DNA of 31,660 bases, from positions 1 through 31,660 of the forward strand of contig CAZZGX010000040.1 in NCBI GenBank assembly GCA_964653715.1. The letters run 5' to 3'. This stretch comes from CAZZGX01 sp964653715 (GTDB lineage Bacteria > Patescibacteriota > Minisyncoccia > Ryanbacterales > GWA2-47-10b). Shown piece after piece: positions 14,819 to 21,449 of the stretch. The position numbers were made by a program, and so were the translations under genes. The stretch's first letter is position 1, and every line of letters starts with the position of its first letter. The notes below the pieces were generated by a model, which was not told the origin of the DNA, did no database searches, and saw only the letters and a list, made by a program, of their open reading frames with translations.

Positions 14819-15436
14819 TTGCTCGAGTTCCTTTAAGGATTTTTTCCGTTCAATGATAGCGGGCATAGAAGTTTCACAGAACTCCTTATACTCTTTGTTA
14901 TTTTCGAATTGATTCAGGATAATTCCTTTTTTACATAATCCCCGCTCCCCGCTTTCGATATACTCCTTCCAACTTGAGTGCGTATTTTTTGATTTAACCC
15001 CGTGTACTCGATCATTGAGATTTATATACGCGCTCGCATGGAGAAGATATTCATTTGAATTTATGTGTGCCGATTTAAATTTTCCTTGAAACAACACTCC
15101 ATTCCTTCGATATTTAATATTAAAATATCCTGTATAACCCCCTGATAATCTTTTTATAAATTCGCTAATTCCGCCGTTCGCGCGCTGTTCAAGAATAAAA
15201 TGGTAATGATTTGCGTTTAAACAATAGCAGATAATGTTCGCAAGCGGCGATCTTGGGATGCGATTTTTTATAAAAGAGTTTTCATAAAGGCTTCCTACTG
15301 GACGAGTAGCATTGAATTCATTCATACTTTTTATAAATCGCTTGAAATCGTCTTCATCGAGAAAAATAGTCCTTTTTTCTACCCCACGATTATAAATATG
15401 GTAAAACTCGCCCGTTTCAAATAAATGTTTTCTCAT
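14804..15436 (-). CDS. REP-associated tyrosine transposase (RAYT, Y1_Tnp/HUH family)
   Basis: 210 aa. The N-terminal YHIYNRGVEKRTIF, the HUH metal motif HYH at 77-79 in CLNANHYHFILEQ, and the candidate catalytic tyrosine in GGYTGYFN (Tyr101 or Tyr104) followed by GVLFQGKFKS are diagnostic of the TnpA_REP family. The C-terminal about 60 residues are charged and less conserved. Family knowledge: such single-strand nucleases bind and cut REP hairpins and drive their spread. The flanking inverted palindromes are the likely substrates. The start at 15436 follows TGGTATGCT (15443-15451) by 6 nt, again a leaderless arrangement. No disruption is visible, so the enzyme may be active. Confidence 0.92.
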   Translation of the reverse strand: MRKHLFETGEFYHIYNRGVEKRTIFLDEDDFKRFIKSMNEFNATRPVGSLYENSFIKNRIPRSPLANIICYCLNANHYHFILEQRANGGISEFIKRLSGGYTGYFNIKYRRNGVLFQGKFKSAHINSNEYLLHASAYINLNDRVHGVKSKNTHSSWKEYIESGERGLCKKGIILNQFENNKEYKEFCETSMPAIIERKKSLKELEQLLLD

Positions 15437-15452
15437 AGTAGTAGCATACCAT

Positions 15453-15476
15453 ACTTGGCGGTCCGACCGCCAAGTT
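15453..15476. repeat. REP palindrome, right copy
   Basis: Same 23-nt core as the left copy, opposite orientation, stem ACTTGGCGG/CCGCCAAGT with a TCCGA loop. It lies 37 nt before the trpS start. Confidence 0.9.
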
Positions 15477-15500
15477 GTTTTAAAGGATTAATTTTTCCTG

Positions 15501-15506
15501 TATACT
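15501..15506 (+). promoter_or_regulatory. trpS -10 box
   Basis: TATACT ending 7 nt before the trpS ATG; no convincing -35 at 16-18 nt and no Shine-Dalgarno. The right REP sits where upstream elements would be. Confidence 0.5.
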
Positions 15507-15513
15507 ACCAATC

Positions 15514-16497
15514 ATGCCAAAGAAGATTTTATTGACTGGAATGCGGCCGACGAGCCACCTGCACGTAGGCAACTATTTTGGCGCGTTAAAACCACTGATG
15601 GAGCTTCAGAATAAATACAAAACCTATCTGATGATCGCGGATCTTCACGCGCTCACCACTCTTGAAGACACGAAGTCGCTCCGCGATCATACGCTTGCGA
15701 TTGCAATGCTCTATATTGCCGCGGGAGTCAATCCAAAAAAAGTGACACTTTTTGTACAATCACAAGTTCCCGAGCAAGTGGAGCTTGCAACCCTTTTTAG
15801 TATGATCGTCCCCATCTCGATGCTCCAGCTCAATCCCGTATACAAAGAAATGCTCTCGGAGCATCCAAAAGCGACCAATCTCGGGCTTCTCGCCTATCCA
15901 GTACTGCAAGCTGCCGACATCCTCTCCTACAAGGCGAGCATCGTCCCCATAGGCCGCGACCAATTGCCGCATGTGGAGCTCGCCCGCGAAATTGCGCGAC
16001 GATTCAACAATCGCTTTGGAAAAATATTCCCGGAACCCTCGGGTCAGATACAAAAAGAGCTTAAAATCCTTTCGCTACAAAGTCCCAGCAAAAAAATGTC
16101 AAAGTCTCATGGCGAAGCAACGCAGATCGGGCTTCTCGATGAACCAGAAACAATCCACAGAAAAATAAAAACGGCGGTCACCGACTCCGGCAAAGAAGTC
16201 ATCTACGATCCAAAAACCAAACCTGCCATTTCAAATCTTATTATGCTTATGCATTTGGCCTCGGGCGAGAGCCTTCAAAAGATCGAAAAGCGCTTTTTTG
16301 GCCGAGGATACGGCGAATTCAAGGACGCAATCGCAAGCGCGCTCGTTATGGCGCTCATGCCAATTCAAGTTGAATACCAAAAACTTTCGAAAAATAAAAA
16401 AACGATTGAAAAAATACTTTTTGAAGGCTCAAAAAAAGCTCGCGTCGTTGCCGCTAAAACACTCGCGGAAGCTAAACAAAAAATCGGGCTTTTTTAA
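15514..16497 (+). CDS. trpS: Tryptophan-tRNA ligase
   Basis: 327 aa, normal for bacterial TrpRS. Class I HIGH-type motif SHLHVGN at 14-20 and KMSKS at 194-198, preceded by LPHVELAREIARRFN and followed by LLDEPETIHRKIKTAVTDS. It charges tRNA-Trp in the cytoplasm. Its stop overlaps the stop of the convergent phosphohexomutase gene by 4 nt. The first 15 codons are duplicated at 14720 upstream of the RAYT cassette. The start is fixed by that duplicate and the -10 box. Confidence 0.97.
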   Translation: MPKKILLTGMRPTSHLHVGNYFGALKPLMELQNKYKTYLMIADLHALTTLEDTKSLRDHTLAIAMLYIAAGVNPKKVTLFVQSQVPEQVELATLFSMIVPISMLQLNPVYKEMLSEHPKATNLGLLAYPVLQAADILSYKASIVPIGRDQLPHVELAREIARRFNNRFGKIFPEPSGQIQKELKILSLQSPSKKMSKSHGEATQIGLLDEPETIHRKIKTAVTDSGKEVIYDPKTKPAISNLIMLMHLASGESLQKIEKRFFGRGYGEFKDAIASALVMALMPIQVEYQKLSKNKKTIEKILFEGSKKARVVAAKTLAEAKQKIGLF

Positions 16498-17855
16498 GTT
16501 TGTATAAGTTTTTTTAGTTCTTCGACCTTTTTAGCAAGTAATTCATCTGTGCGGGCTTCTACATTGAGGCGAACGAAGGATTCCGTGTTTGACGGGCGGA
16601 TATTGGCCCACCAGTCATCATAGAGAACGGAAAGACCGTCGATCCATTTGGTCTCGCGCGCGTCGTGAAAACGAGCCGCGATCTGCTCAAGCAAACTTGG
16701 CTTTTCTTCAATTTTAAACGAAAGCTCTCCGCTTGAAGGATACACTTCAAACTGTTCAAGAAGCTCGTCTGAGGTTTTACCGGCTTTTGAGAGAAACTCA
16801 AGAAAATAAAGAACCGGCAAAAAATCGGAATCGAGATAGAAAAAATCCTTGAAATAAAAATGTCCCGAAAGCTCGGCCGCAAATACCGCATCTTCTTTTC
16901 GCATCAGCGCTTTGATAAACGAATGCCCCACACGCGACTCGATCGCGCGCCCGCCCGAAGCAACAACCGTCTCACGGAAAATGCTTGAGGAGCGAACATC
17001 GTGTATTACTGCCGAGCCGGGGGCGCGCTTTAAAAATTCCCGCGCAAAATAAGCAGCCACGTAATCAGACCGAAAAAATCGCGCGTTTCTCGTCACGAAT
17101 CCGGATCGGTCGCCATCCTGATCGAGCGCCACGCCGAAATCCGCGCGCTTTTCAAGCACGGCGTTTTTGAGCGTAGCCAAATCCTCTTCTTTGGACGGAT
17201 TGAGCGACTTGAAAGCCGAAGCATAGGTCATCTCTTCATTGAGAATAATTGTTTCGCAAGGAAGTTTTTTAATTAAAAGCGGAAGCAGGACGGACGCCAT
17301 CCCACCTCCGACATCAAAGGCCACCGTAAACCCTGCCGCACTCGAAAGATCCACTTTTGAAAGAAGAAACTGAATATATTCCCGCGCAAGCGATTGTGTT
17401 ATCACCGTTCCCGGATGGGGACTTTTTGTCTGAAAAATTCCGCGGCGCGCAATATTTTTAACGACCTCCATTCCCTCTCCCAAAGGCTCAGCACCCCGCC
17501 GAGAAAGCTTGAGACCGTTCATCCGCTGGGGATTGTGAGAAGCGGTCACCATGATACCCGCGTCGGCTTCCGCTTTGATCACGGCAAAATAATGAAACGG
17601 CGTCGTTGAAAACCCCATATCGACGACCGTCATGCCTTCTTCGAGTAGCCCCTGAAGAACGGCTTTTTTAAGTTCGGGTGAGGAGGGACGGCCATCTTCG
17701 GCAATTACAATCGTGAGTGGCCGCGATTTTGAATCTTTCGCGCGCAAAAACTCGGCGTACGCGCGCGCAATCGTATAGGCGGCTTTGGCATTTATTTCAT
17801 CTGGAAACTCTCCGCGAATGTCGTATGCTCTGAAAATACTTGGATTTACATACAT
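16494..17855 (-). CDS. Phosphomannomutase/phosphoglucomutase (alpha-D-phosphohexomutase)
   Basis: 453 aa, typical for the PMM/PGM subgroup. The four site motifs are present: catalytic serine in TASHNP (Ser106), metal loop DQDGDR (245-250), sugar loop ELSGH (328-332), and the phosphate loop RPSNTES near 415. N-terminus FRAYDIRGEFP is typical. It interconverts hexose 1- and 6-phosphates for glycan and nucleotide-sugar synthesis. Whether mannose or glucose is preferred cannot be told from sequence alone; GEMSGH-type ELSGH suggests the dual-specificity group. Start supported by TGGTAAAAT 8 nt upstream; divergent from ychF over 25 nt. Confidence 0.93.
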   Translation of the reverse strand: MYVNPSIFRAYDIRGEFPDEINAKAAYTIARAYAEFLRAKDSKSRPLTIVIAEDGRPSSPELKKAVLQGLLEEGMTVVDMGFSTTPFHYFAVIKAEADAGIMVTASHNPQRMNGLKLSRRGAEPLGEGMEVVKNIARRGIFQTKSPHPGTVITQSLAREYIQFLLSKVDLSSAAGFTVAFDVGGGMASVLLPLLIKKLPCETIILNEEMTYASAFKSLNPSKEEDLATLKNAVLEKRADFGVALDQDGDRSGFVTRNARFFRSDYVAAYFAREFLKRAPGSAVIHDVRSSSIFRETVVASGGRAIESRVGHSFIKALMRKEDAVFAAELSGHFYFKDFFYLDSDFLPVLYFLEFLSKAGKTSDELLEQFEVYPSSGELSFKIEEKPSLLEQIAARFHDARETKWIDGLSVLYDDWWANIRPSNTESFVRLNVEARTDELLAKKVEELKKLIQT

Positions 17856-17863
17856 TACAATCT

Positions 17864-17891
17864 ATTTTACCATTCAAGCTATGTCTCTCAA
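17864..17891 (-). promoter_or_regulatory. Phosphohexomutase promoter
   Basis: Minus strand TTGAGA (17886-17891, inside the first ychF codons), 16 nt, TAAAAT (17864-17869) with TGG before it (extended -10). Ends 8 nt before the ATG. For ychF on the other strand only weak candidates are seen (TTGGAT-N17-TATTTT, 17840-17868). Confidence 0.6.
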
Positions 17892-18897
17892 AATCGGAAT
17901 CGTGGGACTCCCCAACGTCGGTAAATCAACTCTCTTTCAGGCGCTCACGCGCAAACAGGTTGATACGTCAAACTATCCCTTCGCTACAATAGAACCCAAT
18001 GTCGGTATTGTAACGGTCGAGGACCCACGGATCGAGAAACTCACGCACCTCATGCAAAGCCGGCGGACAATTCCCGCTATCATTGAATTTGTCGACATCG
18101 CCGGGCTTGTAAAAGGCGCCTCGGAAGGCGAAGGGCTTGGAAACCAGTTTTTGTCGCACATCCGAGAGGTAGACGCGATCGTTGAGGTTGTTCGAGACTT
18201 TACAGATGCCAATATCATCCACGTCGAATCGTCCATCAACCCCGACCGCGACCGGGGTATCATAGAAATCGAATTTTTTATGGCAGACCTTGCAACCGCG
18301 GAAAAAGCACTCCTGCGCACCGAAAAAGACGCGAAAACCGGCAATAAAGAAGCGCTCGAACATCTAGAAAATATAAAAATAATTGTTGAGCATCTGAAAT
18401 CTGGAAAATCAATCCCACCTGAATGCAAAAACATGGCCAAAGAACTTTCGCTTCTTTCCATAAAACCCGTCCTCTATCTTTACAACATAAAAAACGATCC
18501 GTCCGAGATAGACGCAGAAAACAAAATTTTCATCAATATAAAACTTGAAGAGGAACTTTCGAACATGAGCCCTGAAGAACAGCGCGAGCTTGGACTCGAG
18601 CCGCGCCTTGGGCAACTCGCTCAAAAAGCATACGGGCTTCTGGATCTCATCAGCTTTTTTACCACTGGTGAGGACGAGACACGCGCGTGGACAATCCCCT
18701 CCCATTCGACAGCCCGTCGCGCCGGGCGCGCCATCCACACGGATTTTGAGGAAAAATTTATCCGCGCCGAAGTTATTTATTGGGAAGTATTGCTCCATGC
18801 CGGCTCTTACGCAAAAGCACGCGCGGAGGGACTCGTCCGGACAGAAGGCAAAGAATATGTTGTAAAAGATGGCGACGTCATCGAATTTAAAGTATGA
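17881..18897 (+). CDS. ychF: Redox-regulated ATPase/GTPase YchF (OLA1 family)
   Basis: 338 aa, about 25 shorter than E. coli YchF. G1 loop GLPNVGKST near 9-17; switch region with YPFATIEPNVG; G3 DIAGLVKGASEGEGLGNQFL; the C-terminal TGS domain is shown by TRAWTIPSHSTARRAGRAIHTDFE and KDGDVIEFKV. The usual NVDE/NVNE nucleotide motif reads NIKN. Family knowledge: a ribosome-associated NTPase preferring ATP, linked to stress responses. The ATG at 17881 directly precedes the conserved SLKIGIVGLPN; longer in-frame starts overlap the divergent gene and are rejected. Confidence 0.95.
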   Translation: MSLKIGIVGLPNVGKSTLFQALTRKQVDTSNYPFATIEPNVGIVTVEDPRIEKLTHLMQSRRTIPAIIEFVDIAGLVKGASEGEGLGNQFLSHIREVDAIVEVVRDFTDANIIHVESSINPDRDRGIIEIEFFMADLATAEKALLRTEKDAKTGNKEALEHLENIKIIVEHLKSGKSIPPECKNMAKELSLLSIKPVLYLYNIKNDPSEIDAENKIFINIKLEEELSNMSPEEQRELGLEPRLGQLAQKAYGLLDLISFFTTGEDETRAWTIPSHSTARRAGRAIHTDFEEKFIRAEVIYWEVLLHAGSYAKARAEGLVRTEGKEYVVKDGDVIEFKV

Positions 18898-18900
18898 CCC

Positions 18901-18929
18901 TTGCGAGGTCTCTTCGAGCGTGCTATCAT
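18901..18929 (+). promoter_or_regulatory. rpsF-ssb-rpsR promoter
   Basis: TTGCGA (18901-18906), 17 nt, TATCAT (18924-18929) preceded by TGC (extended -10). Ends 6 nt before the rpsF ATG, predicting a leaderless operon transcript. Confidence 0.7.
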
Positions 18930-18935
18930 TTTGCC

Positions 18936-19364
18936 ATGCAAAAAGACTCTAAATTTTACGAAATATTCTATCTCATAAAACCTATCGTATCAGAAGACGA
19001 AGCGATTGATACGGAAAATCGGATACGAACGATCTTGGGCGCGCATAAAGCAGAAATTGAATCGTGGGATGCACCGCGAAAAGCACGTCTTGCCTACCCT
19101 ATGGGCGAAGAAGGGGAAGCATACCGTGGAGCAATCCGTTTTCATGTCTCCCCCGAACATACAAAGAGTATCCAGGATAAGCTAAAAACAGAAAAAAATA
19201 TTATACGGACCATGCTCTCCGGATGGAAAAAAATCCCAGAACGCGTTCCCGTTTTTCCGCGCCCAGTAGTTCGTAAAGAAGAACCTGTCCCCACGGACGA
19301 AAAAGCTCTCGAGGAAAAGCTTGAAGAAATCTTTGGTAAAGACTCTCCCCATGAACCTCAATAA
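18936..19364 (+). CDS. rpsF: Small ribosomal subunit protein bS6
   Basis: 142 aa. The bS6 fold is indicated by KFYEIFYLIKPIVSEDE, KARLAYPMGEEGEAYRGAIRFHV and the LKTEKNIIRTML helix. A charged C-terminal tail of about 35 residues (RKEEPVPTDEKALEEKLEE) extends past the folded domain. bS6 binds 16S rRNA with bS18, encoded two genes on. It overlaps ssb by 14 nt, implying translational coupling. The start at 18936 is set by the -10 box; the upstream in-frame ATG lies before the promoter. Confidence 0.95.
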   Translation: MQKDSKFYEIFYLIKPIVSEDEAIDTENRIRTILGAHKAEIESWDAPRKARLAYPMGEEGEAYRGAIRFHVSPEHTKSIQDKLKTEKNIIRTMLSGWKKIPERVPVFPRPVVRKEEPVPTDEKALEEKLEEIFGKDSPHEPQ

Positions 19365-19791
19365 AGTTTTCCTCATCGGCAATCTGACGCGCGATCCCGA
19401 AATGCGAACGCTTCCATCGGGAAAGCCCGTCGTATCCTTTGGTCTTGCTACCAATCGCACTTGGACCGATGAATCCGGCAAACGCCAGCAAGCGGCAGAG
19501 TTTCATAATATTGTAATGTTCGGACGGCTTGCCGAAATCGCGAAGCAATATCTTTCAAAAGGCAAAGGTGCCCTCATTGAGGGTCGTCTGCAAACGCGAA
19601 GCTGGGAAGCACAAGACGGCGCCAAACGCTCGCGCACAGAAGTCATCGCTGAGCGTATGCAACTTGGTCCACGCGGGGGCGGAAGCACGAGTACTCCCGG
19701 AACACCGACGCCCGCAGCTCCTCCAGCGGTTGAAACCATCGAATACCCTCACGATGAAGGAGAAATAAATCCCGATGAAATACCATTCTAA
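19351..19791 (+). CDS. ssb: Single-stranded DNA-binding protein
   Basis: 146 aa. N-terminal OB fold begins MNLNKVFLIGNLTRDPEMR and includes FHNIVMFGRLAEIA and YLSKGKGALIEGRLQTRSW. A Gly/Pro/Thr-rich linker leads to an acidic tail ending DEIPF, the usual docking peptide for partner proteins. It protects ssDNA during replication and repair. It sits between rpsF and rpsR, a widespread arrangement, and overlaps both (14 and 17 nt). The earlier in-frame start would lie deep in rpsF and is rejected. Confidence 0.96.
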   Translation: MNLNKVFLIGNLTRDPEMRTLPSGKPVVSFGLATNRTWTDESGKRQQAAEFHNIVMFGRLAEIAKQYLSKGKGALIEGRLQTRSWEAQDGAKRSRTEVIAERMQLGPRGGGSTSTPGTPTPAAPPAVETIEYPHDEGEINPDEIPF

Positions 19792-20020
19792 TAAGACCGC
19801 CCCCGTCATTCCGGCAGTTCGAAAACAATGCTATTTTTGCACTACAAATAGCGTGCTCGTAGACTATAAAGACAACGAGCTCCTGCGGACATTCATGAAT
19901 CCCCAATCTAAAATCATGTCTAAGCGGCGCACCGGAGTGTGTGCTACGCATCAACGACAACTCTCGCGCGCCATTAAACGCGCGCGCGTGATGGGCGTTG
20001 TGCCTTTTACGACTCGCTAG
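19775..20020 (+). CDS. rpsR: Small ribosomal subunit protein bS18
   Basis: 81 aa. Shows KQCYFCTTN, DYKDNELLRTFMNPQSKI and CATHQRQLSRAIKRAR, all family signatures. The Cys residues (CYFC plus CATH) suggest a zinc-binding bS18 form. Forms the bS6-bS18 pair on the 30S platform. Overlaps ssb by 17 nt; its last 14 nt overlap the end of recA on the other strand, with no terminator between. Confidence 0.96.
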   Translation: MKYHSNKTAPVIPAVRKQCYFCTTNSVLVDYKDNELLRTFMNPQSKIMSKRRTGVCATHQRQLSRAIKRARVMGVVPFTTR

Positions 20021-21023
20021 GCGCCTCTATAGCTTTTTCAAGCGCAGCTTCAAGCTGCTTGGTTTCTTTTTTGTTTTCTTTCAGAAAGAGGCGCGAAGCG
20101 TCATACCCATGGCCGAGTTTGATGTCCCCGAATGTATGCGAAGCGCCGTTTTTTTTGACAACATTAAGTTTGATGCCGAGCGTAATGAGATCGCCTTCAT
20201 AAGAGATGCCTTCGTTGAACATAATATCGAATTCGGCAATCTTGAAAGGCGGCGCTACTTTATTTTTGACCACCTTCGCTTTAACGCGGTTTCCGATAAT
20301 TTCTTCGCCTTTTTTGATTTGTGCGGCGCGGCGAATATCAATGCGAACAGACGAATAAAATTTGAGCGCCTTTCCGCCAGGAGTCGTCTCGGGATTGCCG
20401 AACACAATGCCGATCTGCATCCTAATCTGATTTATAAAAATGACGGTCGTCTGGGTTTTTGCAACGATCGCGGTCAGTTTCCGAAGCGCGTGAGACATGA
20501 GACGCGCTTGCAACCCCATGTGCTGCTGCCCCATATCACCCTCTATCTCGGCGCGCGGCGTGAGAGCTGCAACCGAATCTATTATGATCAGATCGATGCC
20601 ACCTGAGCGAACCAGGCTTTCGACAATTTCAAGCGCCTGCTCTCCAGTGTCTGGCTGTGAGATTAAAAGTTCGTTGATGCGAACACCGATTTTCTTTGCG
20701 TATTCGGGATCAAGCGCGTGCTCGGCGTCAATAAATGCGGCGACCCCGCCACGCTTTTGGCACTCGCGAACGATATGAAGCGTTAGTGTTGTTTTGCCGG
20801 ATGATTCTGGCCCAAAAATCTCTACGACCCTTCCGCGCGGAATCCCGCCGACGCCAAGCGCTAAATCGAGTGAAAAAGACCCTGTGGGGATAGCTTCAAT
20901 ATTTACCTTGGGAACATCGCCGAGACGCATCAAAGATCCTTCGCCGTACTTCTCCTGAATGGCACGAACCGTTGACTCAAGCGCCGCCTGCTCCTGCTCT
21001 TCTTTCTTATCCTTTTTTGGCAT
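20007..21023 (-). CDS. recA: Recombinase RecA
   Basis: 338 aa from the ATG at 21023 (MPKKDKKEEQ). Walker A GPESSGKT, MAW-type segment ALDPEYAKKIGV, Walker B LIIIDSVAAL, loop L1 EGDMGQQHMGLQARLMSHALRKL, and L2 around NQIRMQIGIVFGNPETTPGGKALKFYSSVRIDIRR. The C-terminal acidic tail is short. Catalyses strand exchange and activates LexA/UmuD-type cleavage where present. A TTG start 18 nt further upstream is possible but would lie inside the promoter. No SOS box was recognised. Convergent with rpsR, downstream of ftsK and the Ig-like gene. Confidence 0.97.
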   Translation of the reverse strand: MPKKDKKEEQEQAALESTVRAIQEKYGEGSLMRLGDVPKVNIEAIPTGSFSLDLALGVGGIPRGRVVEIFGPESSGKTTLTLHIVRECQKRGGVAAFIDAEHALDPEYAKKIGVRINELLISQPDTGEQALEIVESLVRSGGIDLIIIDSVAALTPRAEIEGDMGQQHMGLQARLMSHALRKLTAIVAKTQTTVIFINQIRMQIGIVFGNPETTPGGKALKFYSSVRIDIRRAAQIKKGEEIIGNRVKAKVVKNKVAPPFKIAEFDIMFNEGISYEGDLITLGIKLNVVKKNGASHTFGDIKLGHGYDASRLFLKENKKETKQLEAALEKAIEAPSES

Positions 21024-21029
21024 GGAGGT

Positions 21030-21058
21030 ATTGTATGCCAAGACCTACTGAATGACAA
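21030..21058 (-). promoter_or_regulatory. recA promoter
   Basis: Minus strand TTGTCA (21053-21058), 17 nt, TACAAT (21030-21035), ending 6 nt before the recA ATG. The -35 lies in the last codons of the upstream gene. Confidence 0.75.
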
Positions 21059-21449
21059 TATGCCGGCTCACCCGCGCCTCTTTGCCGAGCTTATTGCGCA
21101 CACGGATATCCAAGAGATGATATCCTTTTTGCAACGGCAGCTCTATTGAAAACTTTCCGTTTTTGTCGCTGAAAGCGGCGTAATCGTTGATGGTCATATG
21201 AGAATCGGGCTCGGTTTTTCCGTAAATTGCGATGGTGGCGCCTTTCAAGAGCGCCCCTTCCTTCGGTTCATCCAGAGAGATACCCGGCGCGCGGTAGAGC
21301 GAGGATGTTCGGTACCCAATATACCCAAGCACCAGTATAAAAATAAAAAAAATTGTCATAACATAGGCACCCTTATGCCGCCCCGGGAGTGCCATTGGAG
21401 TTTTGAAAACGATATCGGTAGTACGGTTAGGATACATGGGCGTTTTCAT
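21045..21449 (-). CDS. Single-pass membrane protein with an Ig-like extracytoplasmic domain
   Basis: 134 aa. Basic N-terminal segment, one helix at about 30-46, then a beta-rich domain of about 85 residues: SLDEPKEGALLKGATIAIYGKTEPDSHMTIND, DKNGKFSIELPLQKGYHLLDIRVRNKLGK. This resembles bacterial Ig-like/surface-anchored modules with a GKTEPD turn; no enzyme motif is seen. It overlaps the end of ftsK by 23 nt and is probably co-translated with it. An internal ATG at 21437 is an alternative start. Role unknown; cell-envelope attachment is a guess. Confidence 0.75.
   Translation of the reverse strand: MKTPMYPNRTTDIVFKTPMALPGRHKGAYVMTIFFIFILVLGYIGYRTSSLYRAPGISLDEPKEGALLKGATIAIYGKTEPDSHMTINDYAAFSDKNGKFSIELPLQKGYHLLDIRVRNKLGKEARVSRHIVIQ

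Larger units (their letters stand above)
14782..15476. mobile_element. REP-RAYT-REP cassette
   Basis: About 695 nt bounded by inverted identical palindromes with one Y1 transposase gene filling the interior. No target duplication is expected or seen for this HUH-type mechanism. It lies between an orphan trpS 5' fragment and intact trpS. Confidence 0.75.

Noticed and set aside
19998..20606. Plus-strand frame of 202 codons opposite recA
   Set aside because: recA is unambiguous on the minus strand; the antisense product has no recognisable features.
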